A stretch of 8,070 nucleotides of DNA from Bacteroidales bacterium UBA3856. Lineage in GTDB: Bacteria; Bacteroidota; Bacteroidia; Bacteroidales; UBA932. The stretch's first letter is position 1. Each line of letters starts with the position of its first letter. The notes beneath the pieces were generated by a model. That model worked only from the letters and a program-made list of their open reading frames with translations. It was not told the origin of the DNA and made no database searches. The stretch is taken from assembly GCA_002392525.1 (NCBI GenBank), contig DGHE01000171.1, forward strand, positions 1,234-9,303, read 5' to 3'. Positions 1 through 6,883 of this stretch are shown piece after piece. The translations under genes were made by a program, and so were the position numbers.

Positions 1-2475
1 ATCTACGGCTCCCAGGCTGGTAACGGTGTTGTCCTGGTCACCACCAAGAGCGGTTCCAAGGACAATGTGCGCATTTTCTACAACAACATGTTCACCTGGA
101 TGTCTCCGATGGAGAACATCAAGATGATGAATGCCCAGCAGTTCAAGACTTACTGGCAGGAAGCCGCCGGTTATCCGGACGCTTCGTTCCAGAGCGCCGA
201 CACCAACTGGCAGAATGTGATGTTCGAGACCGGTTTCCGCCAGCGCCACACCATCGGTCTGTCCGGTGCCAATGACCGTTTCACCTATTATGTAGACGGT
301 ACCTATATGGGCACCGACGGTATGATTACCGGCGCTTACGATACCTTCCAGCGTATCACCGGCCAGGTGAATGTGAGCTACCAGATCAAGCCCTGGCTCA
401 AGGTGGGTACCAACAACACCATCGAGCGTGCCAACATGCGCATGGTCTCCGAGAACAACATGACCGGTACCGGTTCCGCCGTGGGCGGCGCCTACTACTA
501 TGATCCTACCGTTCCCGTTTACTATGCCACGGACAACGATATCCCCGCCGCGACGGGCCTGCTGGCCGCCGAAGCCGCCGGCCAGCCTGTCCAGCGCGAC
601 GAACAGGGCCGCATGTACGGCCAGTCCCTGCTGATGCAGAGTAACCTGTTCAACCCGCTGCTGATGCGCGACCAGGTGGCCGCCGGCTGGATGTCCGGTT
701 TCCAGTTCACCAGCCGTACCAACATCAACGGTACCGCCTACGCCGACATCACCCCTTCCTTCATCAAGGGTCTCACCTTCACTTCCCGCCTGGGTTACCG
801 CCTTTCCAGCAACTACCGCCGCGGTTATTCCGAGAAGGGCTGGATCAATGCCCAGCAGGTCCAGGCCTCCGACATCATCCAGGGTACGGAAAACAACCAG
901 CAGTACTGGCAGTGGGAAAACTTCGCCAACTACCTCAAGAGCTTCGGCAAGCACGACCTGGCCATCATGGCTGGTATGGAATTCTCCGAGACCCACATGG
1001 AGTCCATCAACGCCTATGCCGACGGCCTCACCAACAATGCGCCTAACTTCCGTTACCTGCAGTACTACGATCCCAACGCCACAACCCGCAGAATGGGCGG
1101 CAGCGAGTACTCCCGTTTCTCCGAATCCTTCTTCGGTCGTATTGCCTGGACCTTTGCCAACCGCTACAACGCCCAGGTAAACTTCCGCGCCGACGCCTAC
1201 GGTATGTCCAAGCTCTCCAAGAAGAACCGCTGGGGCTTCTTCCCCTCCGTCTCCCTGGGCTGGACCGTGTCCAACGAGAACTTCTTCAAGAACATCTTCC
1301 GTCCCGAGGCCTTCTCCTATATGAAGATCCGTGCCTCCTATGGTGTCAACGGTAACATCAACTCCCTGACAGACTTCACCTGGACCAACGGTATGTCCCT
1401 GAGCGGCCTGTACAACTTCGGCGACGGTGTCATCACGCCTGCCAATCCTTCCTCCTTCCTGGCTAACGAAGACCTGAAGTGGGAAACCTCCAAGCAGGTG
1501 GACGTGGGTGTGGACTTCCGCTTCCTGAGAGACCGTCTCACCTTTACGGTTGACTGGTACAACAAGAACACCACCGATATGCTGGTGCCCGTTCCGGCTC
1601 CCGCCGTTTCCGGTGCCTCCAACGTGTATATCAACGGCGGTCTGGTGAACAACAGCGGTTGGGAATTCGACCTGGGCTGGAAAGACACCATCGGCGACTT
1701 CCGCTATGGCATCAACGCCAACCTCTCTACTGTGCACAGCATGGTGGTCGAGTCTCCGCTGGGCGCCGGCCGTACTTCCGGCGGTACCAACTTCTTCCTG
1801 CCTGTGACCTACATGGAGTCCGGTTATCCCATGTGGTACATCCGCGGCTTCAAGCACAAGGGCATCAACGCCGAGAGCGGCCTTCCGGAGTACTACACTC
1901 CCGCCGAGCTTGACGAGCTGGATCCGGGTCGCGACCACTCCGACGGCATGACCTACCTCGGTGACGGTATTCCCGATTTCACCTATGGTGTCACCCTCAA
2001 CCTGGCCTGGAAGGGCTTCGACCTCACCGTGTTCGGCTCCGGCGTACAGGGTAACGAAATGTTCCTCTGCATTTCCCGTCCGGACCTCCCGATCGCCAAC
2101 CTCCCGGCTTTCGTCTTCGAGAACCGCTGGACTCCGGCTACCGCCTCCACCGCCACCTGGCCGAAGGGCAACCAGGCCGACAACTCCCTGTTCGGCGGCC
2201 ACTATCAGCAGTCTGACTTCTGGGTGTTCGACGCTTCCTACTTCAAGATCAAGCAGATCCAGCTCGGTTACACCCTGCCTCGCAGCCTGACCGACAAACT
2301 GCACATCAAGAGCCTCCGTATCTACGGCTCCGTGGAGAACGCCTTCACCTTCACCAAGTATCCCGGCAACGACCCTGAGTCCCGTAACATGAGCTACGGC
2401 ACCGGTATCGCCCTGGACCGCGTGAACTATCCTTCTGCCCGCAACTTCATGTTCGGTGTAAACCTCTCCTTCTAA
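1..2475 (+). CDS. SusC-like TonB-dependent outer-membrane transporter, 5'-truncated by window edge
   Basis: This is the glycan-importing beta-barrel of a SusCD pair, powered from the inner membrane through TonB. The reading frame is open from the first base, so the gene starts outside the window; the ATG at 67 is internal. The first residues, IYGSQAGNGVVLVTTKSG, are the hallmark end of the TonB plug domain in SusC/RagA proteins. The rest (about 800 residues) is barrel, with family-typical stretches such as FPSVSLGWTVSNENFF (around 1240), SYGVNGN (around 1340) and LKWETSKQVDVGVDF (around 1470). It ends in a terminal phenylalanine (VNLSF), as expected for a BAM-assembled outer-membrane protein. 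The fragment is 824 residues against a usual total near 1000-1100, so the signal peptide, the carboxypeptidase-regulatory-like domain and most of the plug are missing only because of the window edge. The susD gene starts 20 bases downstream, indicating an operon. Lys codons are almost all AAG and C-ending codons dominate, consistent with high expression. The transported glycan cannot be read from the sequence. Confidence 0.96.
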   Translation: MYGSQAGNGVVLVTTKSGSKDNVRIFYNNMFTWMSPMENIKMMNAQQFKTYWQEAAGYPDASFQSADTNWQNVMFETGFRQRHTIGLSGANDRFTYYVDGTYMGTDGMITGAYDTFQRITGQVNVSYQIKPWLKVGTNNTIERANMRMVSENNMTGTGSAVGGAYYYDPTVPVYYATDNDIPAATGLLAAEAAGQPVQRDEQGRMYGQSLLMQSNLFNPLLMRDQVAAGWMSGFQFTSRTNINGTAYADITPSFIKGLTFTSRLGYRLSSNYRRGYSEKGWINAQQVQASDIIQGTENNQQYWQWENFANYLKSFGKHDLAIMAGMEFSETHMESINAYADGLTNNAPNFRYLQYYDPNATTRRMGGSEYSRFSESFFGRIAWTFANRYNAQVNFRADAYGMSKLSKKNRWGFFPSVSLGWTVSNENFFKNIFRPEAFSYMKIRASYGVNGNINSLTDFTWTNGMSLSGLYNFGDGVITPANPSSFLANEDLKWETSKQVDVGVDFRFLRDRLTFTVDWYNKNTTDMLVPVPAPAVSGASNVYINGGLVNNSGWEFDLGWKDTIGDFRYGINANLSTVHSMVVESPLGAGRTSGGTNFFLPVTYMESGYPMWYIRGFKHKGINAESGLPEYYTPAELDELDPGRDHSDGMTYLGDGIPDFTYGVTLNLAWKGFDLTVFGSGVQGNEMFLCISRPDLPIANLPAFVFENRWTPATASTATWPKGNQADNSLFGGHYQQSDFWVFDASYFKIKQIQLGYTLPRSLTDKLHIKSLRIYGSVENAFTFTKYPGNDPESRNMSYGTGIALDRVNYPSARNFMFGVNLSF

Positions 2476-2495
2476 TCTTATAAACTGAACGCTTT

Positions 2496-4127
2496 ATGAA
2501 AAAGATTACATATATCCTCTCTGCGGCAGTTGCTTTCGCAGCTCTCTTCTCCTGTTCCCGTATGCTGGACAGCGAGGAGCAGCTGGGTGCCCTGGATACA
2601 GACAAGTACTACGCCGAGGCCTCCGACCCTCAGGCCCAGGCTCTCGCAGCCTCCATGTATACGTCGGCCTGGGATATATTCGGCACTGCCGATATGGACA
2701 ACTACACCGACGACTGGGTCTCCACGGACCCTTACAAGCCTACGAACAACGACGGTTTTATGACCGGTCTGTATTCCGGCCTCTATCAGCTGGTTTACAA
2801 GGCCAACCTGATTATCGAGAAACTCCCCGACAACACTGCTGTGAAAAAGCAGGTGATCGGTGAGGCCTACTTTATGCGCGGCTGGGCCTATTTCAATCTG
2901 ATCCGTGCCTATCAGACGCCGCCTTACGTAGACCACGTACTCAGCTCCGAAGAACTGTCTACAATATCCAACGGCACCACCAGCGAGCTTTGGGACCTGT
3001 GCACCAGCTCTTTCCAGAAAGCTTCCGAACTGCTTCCCGCCAAGGGCAGCAAGGGCAACCAGCGCAATATCGGCGCCCACGTGACCAAGGAAGCCGCCCT
3101 GGCTTTCATGGGCAAGGCTTACCTGTATGCCGGCAACAAGAGTGCTGCTGCCAGCGCCCTCAAGCAGGTGATCGACGGTGGCGCTTACTCTCTGCTTCCC
3201 GACTTCCGCGACCTGTACACCGTAAAGGCAGACTTCTGCGACGAGTACATCTGGGAATTCAATGCGGCCGACGATGATGTGAGCCAGCGCTCCAGCGAGG
3301 CCAAGATTGACTTCTACAGCAACTGGCGCGGTGAGGTCCTGATCATGCCCGGTGGCTGCCACCTGACCGGCTTCGTGCAGGGTTACGCGCAGACCATGCC
3401 TTCCAAGGCCCTCTATGACTGGATGCTTGCCCGCGAGGGTCATTCCCCTCGTCTGGATGGCTCGATCTGGACCGTGGAAGAGGCAGCCCAGAAGTTTGTA
3501 GACCTCTCCGCTCCCCAGTATGCCGGTACCCCCAACTACGAAGGTGACCAGCTCGCAGCTATGAAGGCTGCCCATCCTGGCATTACCGATTACCAGGCCG
3601 GCATGCGCCTCCTCTGGACCGCCGACATGTCCCAGCCTACTTCCAGCACCATGCAGGGTGTCCTTCCTGCCAAGATCTACATGTGGTGCTCCGACATGTA
3701 TCCTGCCACCAGCACCCACGACATCTACTCCATGGCCAACTATCCCGCCATGCGCTATGCCGATGTCCTCCTGCTCTATGCCGAGGCTGCCAGTGACGTG
3801 AACGCCCTCAACCAGGTACGCCAGCGTGCCGGCCTGCCGGCACTCGGTGCTTATTCCGACGCCGAGCTCCGCGCCGAACGTCGCGCCGAGTTCTTCGACG
3901 AGAACGAGCGCTTCTGGGACTGCGTCCGCTGGGGCATCGCTGCCACTGAGTTCGCCAAGGTGGGAAGCATTACTTACAACACCGAGGTAAGTCCTACCAC
4001 TTATGAAGTCAAGATCACCTCTACTCCTGTAGACAACTGGCTGGGTTGGGATGACAAGTACAAGGCCTTCCCGTATGCCACTTCTGAGCTTCGTCAGACT
4101 TCTATCAAGCAGAACCCGGGCTGGTAA
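2496..4127 (+). CDS. SusD/RagB-like surface glycan-binding lipoprotein
   Basis: This is the outer-membrane lipoprotein partner that lids the SusC barrel and binds glycan at the cell surface. The 543-residue length is normal for the family. The start at 2496 gives a type II signal peptide: MKK, a hydrophobic stretch, then the lipobox LFSC with the lipidated Cys at residue 20, followed by acidic residues (D25, E27, E28) compatible with surface export. SusD features in order: YKANLIIEKLP (101-111), GEAYFMRGWAYFNLIRAY (122-139), the TPR-like helix KEAALAFMGKAYLYAG (198-213), YPAMRYADVLLLYAEA (416-431), LNQVRQRAGLP (438-448), and LRAERRAEFFDENERFWD then CVRWG (458-480). It ends in QNPGW, a common SusD C-terminus. 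It lies 20 bases after susC with no terminator or promoter between them, so the two are co-transcribed. A strong intrinsic terminator follows. The final codons and stop are part of a direct repeat that recurs 2665 bases downstream. Confidence 0.96.
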   Translation: MKKITYILSAAVAFAALFSCSRMLDSEEQLGALDTDKYYAEASDPQAQALAASMYTSAWDIFGTADMDNYTDDWVSTDPYKPTNNDGFMTGLYSGLYQLVYKANLIIEKLPDNTAVKKQVIGEAYFMRGWAYFNLIRAYQTPPYVDHVLSSEELSTISNGTTSELWDLCTSSFQKASELLPAKGSKGNQRNIGAHVTKEAALAFMGKAYLYAGNKSAAASALKQVIDGGAYSLLPDFRDLYTVKADFCDEYIWEFNAADDDVSQRSSEAKIDFYSNWRGEVLIMPGGCHLTGFVQGYAQTMPSKALYDWMLAREGHSPRLDGSIWTVEEAAQKFVDLSAPQYAGTPNYEGDQLAAMKAAHPGITDYQAGMRLLWTADMSQPTSSTMQGVLPAKIYMWCSDMYPATSTHDIYSMANYPAMRYADVLLLYAEAASDVNALNQVRQRAGLPALGAYSDAELRAERRAEFFDENERFWDCVRWGIAATEFAKVGSITYNTEVSPTTYEVKITSTPVDNWLGWDDKYKAFPYATSELRQTSIKQNPGW

Positions 4128-4139
4128 CAGTCTTCGTTC
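4111..4139. repeat. Direct repeat copy A (susD 3' end)
   Basis: These 29 bases span the last codons of susD (from the middle of the Gln-Asn pair through Pro-Gly-Trp), the TAA stop and 12 untranslated bases. They match 6776-6804 at 28 of 29 positions, with the first 23 bases identical and one T/C difference at the 24th. The flanks on both sides are unrelated between the two copies. Because the match extends past the stop codon, it is not explained by protein conservation alone. Confidence 0.85.
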
Positions 4140-4148
4140 CTTATAATG

Positions 4149-4184
4149 AAAGGCCGGAGGGGCTAAGGTCCTCCGGCCTTTTTT
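4149..4184 (+). terminator. Intrinsic terminator after susCD
   Basis: A perfect 10-bp GC-rich stem (AGGCCGGAGG at 4151-4160 pairing with CCTCCGGCCT at 4170-4179) is extended by two A-T pairs. It has a 9-base loop and a run of six T residues (4179-4184). It lies 21 bases after the susD stop and 25 bases before the GH2 start codon, so it should end most susCD transcripts before the hydrolase gene. Confidence 0.9.
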
Positions 4185-4209
4185 CAAATCTGTTCAAGCC
4201 TTTTCACAA

Positions 4210-6711
4210 ATGAACTCATTCAAAACCATTAAAAAACTTGCCATTTTTTTGGCAGCTATGCAATTGGGGCCGGAAGCTTTTTCCGAACCTTTCAACGAAG
4301 GCTGGACTTTTTGGCGTGATGGACAGCCGAAACAGACGGTAAGGATTCCGCATGATGCCATGGTCCATCAGGACAGGTCGGCAGATGTACCTGGCGGCAA
4401 TTCGGTGGCTTACTATAACGGTGACATGTATTATTATGAAAAGACTTTCATTGTTCCTTCCGAGTGGCTTGACAAGCATGTCGAATTCAAGTTCCAGGGG
4501 GTGTATAAGGAAGCGAAAGTATATGTCAATGGAACACTCTGTGCCGATTATCCGAATGGATACCTTCCTTTCCGTGCGTGTGCCGACGGGCTGCTTCGCG
4601 AAGGGGAGAACACCATTCTCGTCACTGCCGACAACAGGGGACAGCGAAGTTCAAGGTGGTATTCCGGCGGCGGCATTTACAGGCCCGTTGAACTGATCGT
4701 CAAAGATAAGTCTTATATCTCAGACATAAAGGTAAGTACTCTTTCCGTCAAACCCGCAAGGGTTAACGTGGTTACCGATGCTTCTGACGGAGACGTGAAC
4801 GTCGATATCCTCTTTGGCGGGAAGGTCGTCGCTTCCGGGAATGGACGTAATCTGGTGCTTGAAATCCCGTCTGCAAGACTCTGGGATGCCGAGAATCCCA
4901 ATTTGTATTCCGTTAGAGCCACTCTTTCGGAAAAAGGCATGGTGAAAGATGTTGTGGAAGATCTTTTCGGTATAAGAAAGATTGAATGGAGTAATAAAGG
5001 GTTGTTTGTCAATGGAAAAAGTGTCCTTCTGAAAGGAGGCTGCATTCATTCTGACAATGGTATCTTAGGAGCTGCCGAGTATGATGAGAGCGCCGAGAGG
5101 AAAGTCCGGATTCTCAAACAGTATGGTTTCAATGCAATCAGGTCGGCGCATAACGGATGTTCAGAAGCCCTACTGAAGGCTTGTGACAAATTGGGAATGT
5201 ATATCATGGATGAACCCTGGGATATGTGGTGGCATCAGAAAAACCCCAACGACTATGGCCAATTCTTCCTCGGCCATTATCGCGATGATATCCGTTCCAT
5301 GGTTGGAAAAGACTTCAACCATCCCAGCGTAATCCTATATTCTGTCGGGAATGAAGTGAGTGAGCCGACTTCTGAAGGCGGGATTGACATGTTGCGCCAG
5401 ATTGTCTCTTTGTTCCACGAACTGGACGGGACCCGGGCTGTGACCTCCGGTTTCAATACCACGATCCTGGCATCAGGATCGAGCAGTGCAAGAAAGTTGT
5501 TTGACGCACCTTCCGATACCATAAGAAAGGTGGCTGCAAAAAAGTCGAAGAAAAAGACCCGTAAACCCAGAGTGCTCCAATGGGAGGAACCTGAATTACC
5601 GGAGGGGGGGCTTGTGGGATGGAGAGACATGATGCGGGCAGGCTCTCTCTCTTCCGGAGAGTTCAACCAGCTGGTCCAGCAATACAAGAAAAGTGATGAC
5701 TACCTTGTACTGTCGGCGGTATTGGATTCGATCATTGCGCCAGTTCTGAATGAACTGGATATCATCGGATTCAACTATGCGCAGGCTCGCTACCCGTATG
5801 AAGGAACCCGTCATCCCGAATGGGTGATCTTCGGAAGTGAGACTTATCCGCAGGACATTTGGGATAACTGGCAAATGGTGAAGGCTTTCCCTTATACTGT
5901 AGGGGATTTCATGTGGACAGCCATGGACTATCTGGGAGAATGCGGCCTGGGTTCGTGGACATACCCGGGTCAGGCCACCAACGGTTATCCGTACAAGCTT
6001 GCGGAAGCGGGCGCCCTGGATCTGATCGGAAATCCTACCGGCGAGGCTTTCCTGGCTAAAGTGGCGTGGGAGGATGCTCCGTCTACTCCTTATATCTGCG
6101 TCCGCCCTGTCCATCCTGAGCAACCCAAGATCGCACGCTGGAGAGGAACCAATTCAATCCCTAGCTGGACGTGGAAAGGTATGGAAGGGATGGATGCTAC
6201 TGTAGAAGTGTACACTTCTGCTTCCAAGGTCAAACTCTTCCTCAATGGCAAGAAAGTCGGTACTGCGAAAACAACGGGTGGAGTCGCCACGTTCACTATC
6301 AAATATGAACCTGGAGAACTGACGGCAAAAGCATATGGATTCCTCTTCAAAAAAGGAGAAAGTTCTCTGAAAACCGCGGCCGGGAATCCGGATATACGCT
6401 TCGGAGTCCAGGATAATCATGTAACGCCGGGGCAGCTGGTCTATGTGGATGTGGACATTGTGGGAGAAAACGGCGTCATAGATTCGTCATATGGGCAGAT
6501 GCTTGATGCAAAAGTCGAGGGAGGCGAGCTGGTGGCATTTGGAAGTGCAGTCCCGAGTACGGAGGCGAGATTCGATGCGGGGAGCTATCCTGCACATTAC
6601 GGACAAGCGCTCGCCGCCATTGTCGTCGGAGAAGAAGATACTGTCTCTTTGACCGTTTCGTCAGAATCGTTGCGGATTCAAAAGACAATAGAGCTTCCAG
6701 TACGGAAATAG
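4210..6711 (+). CDS. Exported glycoside hydrolase family 2 protein, beta-galactosidase-like, with DUF4982-type domain
   Basis: This is a retaining exo-acting beta-glycosidase that probably removes beta-linked galactose (or a related sugar) in the periplasm or at the surface. The 833 residues begin with a short Lys-containing N-terminus and a modest hydrophobic stretch, with likely cleavage near AFS-EP (residue 25). Domains in order: jelly-roll sugar-binding domain (about 27-165, with GVYKEAKVYVNG and RWYSGGGIYRPVEL), Ig-like domain (about 170-255), TIM barrel (about 257-600), DUF4982-type beta domain (about 625-710, with VKLFLNGKKVG) and a C-terminal Ig-like GH2 domain (about 735-833). The predicted acid/base is E382 in HPSVILYSVGNEVSE and the predicted nucleophile is E544 in VIFGSETYP. 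The two lie 162 residues apart because of an insertion (about 422-510) that includes the basic run KKSKKKTRK. A strong terminator lies just upstream and no TAnnTTTG promoter is visible before the start. Codon use (free use of AAA, TTG, GGA, AGG) differs from the neighbours. Other GH2 specificities, such as beta-glucuronidase, are not excluded. Confidence 0.93.
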   Translation: MNSFKTIKKLAIFLAAMQLGPEAFSEPFNEGWTFWRDGQPKQTVRIPHDAMVHQDRSADVPGGNSVAYYNGDMYYYEKTFIVPSEWLDKHVEFKFQGVYKEAKVYVNGTLCADYPNGYLPFRACADGLLREGENTILVTADNRGQRSSRWYSGGGIYRPVELIVKDKSYISDIKVSTLSVKPARVNVVTDASDGDVNVDILFGGKVVASGNGRNLVLEIPSARLWDAENPNLYSVRATLSEKGMVKDVVEDLFGIRKIEWSNKGLFVNGKSVLLKGGCIHSDNGILGAAEYDESAERKVRILKQYGFNAIRSAHNGCSEALLKACDKLGMYIMDEPWDMWWHQKNPNDYGQFFLGHYRDDIRSMVGKDFNHPSVILYSVGNEVSEPTSEGGIDMLRQIVSLFHELDGTRAVTSGFNTTILASGSSSARKLFDAPSDTIRKVAAKKSKKKTRKPRVLQWEEPELPEGGLVGWRDMMRAGSLSSGEFNQLVQQYKKSDDYLVLSAVLDSIIAPVLNELDIIGFNYAQARYPYEGTRHPEWVIFGSETYPQDIWDNWQMVKAFPYTVGDFMWTAMDYLGECGLGSWTYPGQATNGYPYKLAEAGALDLIGNPTGEAFLAKVAWEDAPSTPYICVRPVHPEQPKIARWRGTNSIPSWTWKGMEGMDATVEVYTSASKVKLFLNGKKVGTAKTTGGVATFTIKYEPGELTAKAYGFLFKKGESSLKTAAGNPDIRFGVQDNHVTPGQLVYVDVDIVGENGVIDSSYGQMLDAKVEGGELVAFGSAVPSTEARFDAGSYPAHYGQALAAIVVGEEDTVSLTVSSESLRIQKTIELPVRK

Positions 6712-6716
6712 TCAGG

Positions 6717-6779
6717 CTATTTCGCCTTTGTGACTTCACTGGGGGGAATTCCGAAGCGTTTCTTGAAACTGCGGGAGAA
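6717..6779 (-). pseudogene. C-terminal remnant of an AraC-type regulator (or hybrid two-component regulator)
   Basis: Read on the minus strand, this stretch encodes 20 residues and a TAG stop: FSRSFKKRFG, then IPPSEVTKAK. That is the end of the second helix-turn-helix of the AraC/XylS family, whose consensus resembles YFSRxFKKxFGxSPSEY followed by a short basic tail. Upstream in the same frame the sequence stays open but becomes QPG, CY and NGD, with no helix-turn-helix homology, so the rest of the regulator is absent. The homology breaks at 6776-6779, the first bases of direct repeat copy B. The stop lies 5 bases from the GH2 stop, as for tightly convergent genes. In Bacteroidota such regulators often sit beside PUL hydrolase genes, so this is probably the tail of a regulator that accompanied the GH2 gene at its former location. 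It is too short to be functional. Confidence 0.72.
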
Positions 6780-6804
6780 CCCGGGCTGGTAACAGTCTCC
6801 GTTC
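6776..6804. repeat. Direct repeat copy B (displaced susD 3' end)
   Basis: This is the second copy of the susD end, including the codons for Asn-Pro-Gly-Trp, the TAA stop (6790-6792) and the following untranslated bases. It differs from 4111-4139 at one position. The bases before it in the susD frame do not encode SusD-like sequence; they belong to the AraC-type remnant. It is therefore a detached fragment. The sequence after it leads directly into a terminator, as would be expected just downstream of an intact susD. Confidence 0.85.
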
Positions 6805-6822
6805 TGACAGTCACTTAATATC

Positions 6823-6852
6823 AAGGTCCCGTTGTTATAACGGGGCCTTTTT
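6823..6852 (+). terminator. Intrinsic terminator before the rhamnosidase-like gene
   Basis: An 11-bp stem (AAGGTCCCGTT at 6823-6833 with AACGGGGCCTT at 6839-6849, one G-T wobble) has a 5-base loop and a T run (6848-6852). It follows repeat copy B, so it may be the terminator that originally followed susD. At present it would stop transcripts from the GH2 gene. Confidence 0.82.
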
Positions 6853-6862
6853 CTTAACTTTG
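6832..6862 (+). promoter_or_regulatory. Bacteroidetes-type promoter for the rhamnosidase-like gene
   Basis: TAACTTTG at 6855-6862 matches the Bacteroidetes -7 consensus TAnnTTTG exactly. A TTG at 6832-6834 lies 20 bases upstream, in the usual place of the -33 element. The start codon at 6884 is 21 bases after the -7 box, implying a short leader. The -33 element falls at the edge of the stem and loop of the upstream terminator, so terminator and promoter overlap. No operator site is recognisable. Confidence 0.7.
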
Positions 6863-6883
6863 TGGAAACCAAAACCCATCAAT

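Larger units (their letters stand above)
4111..6775. other. Putative inserted GH2 module bounded by susD 3'-end repeats
   Basis: This 2665-base unit runs from repeat copy A to the base before copy B. It contains a terminator, a GH2 gene with AT-richer and less biased codon use than the flanking genes, and a minus-strand fragment of an AraC-type regulator cut off exactly at copy B. The simplest reading is that a segment from another carbohydrate locus, where a GH2 gene faced a convergent AraC-family regulator, was joined in between susD and the rhamnosidase gene, leaving a duplicated susD end. No transposase, integrase or inverted terminal repeats are visible, so the mechanism is unknown. That it is an inserted module is an inference from the repeat, the truncated tail and the composition. 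Confidence 0.5.

Noticed and set aside
67..69. ATG at 67 as the start of the SusC-like protein
   Set aside because: The frame is open upstream to base 1 and encodes the conserved plug motif IYGSQAGNGVVLVTTKSG, so the real start is outside the window.
2478..4187. 569-codon open frame on the minus strand, longer than susD itself
   Set aside because: It lies in exact codon register opposite susD. Stops in that frame would need sense codons TTA, CTA or TCA, which the C/G-ending codon bias avoids. The translation is Gly/Val/His-rich without recognisable domains, while the plus frame has a lipobox and SusD motifs.
5596..6123. 175-codon minus-strand frame within the GH2 gene
   Set aside because: It has no recognisable domain, and the opposite strand encodes the GH2 nucleophile region and conserved barrel segments.
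6776..6804. The repeat as a classical transposon target-site duplication or integron attC site
   Set aside because: It is too long for a typical target duplication. No inverted terminal repeats, transposase or integrase are visible, and its internal palindromes (CCCGGG and an imperfect CTGGTAACAG) are too weak to claim an att site.
6712..6883. A small protein gene, RNA gene or CRISPR sequence in the gap before the rhamnosidase-like gene
   Set aside because: The region is accounted for by the AraC-type remnant, the susD-end repeat, a terminator and a promoter. No tRNA-like fold, spaced repeats or credible small open frame is seen.
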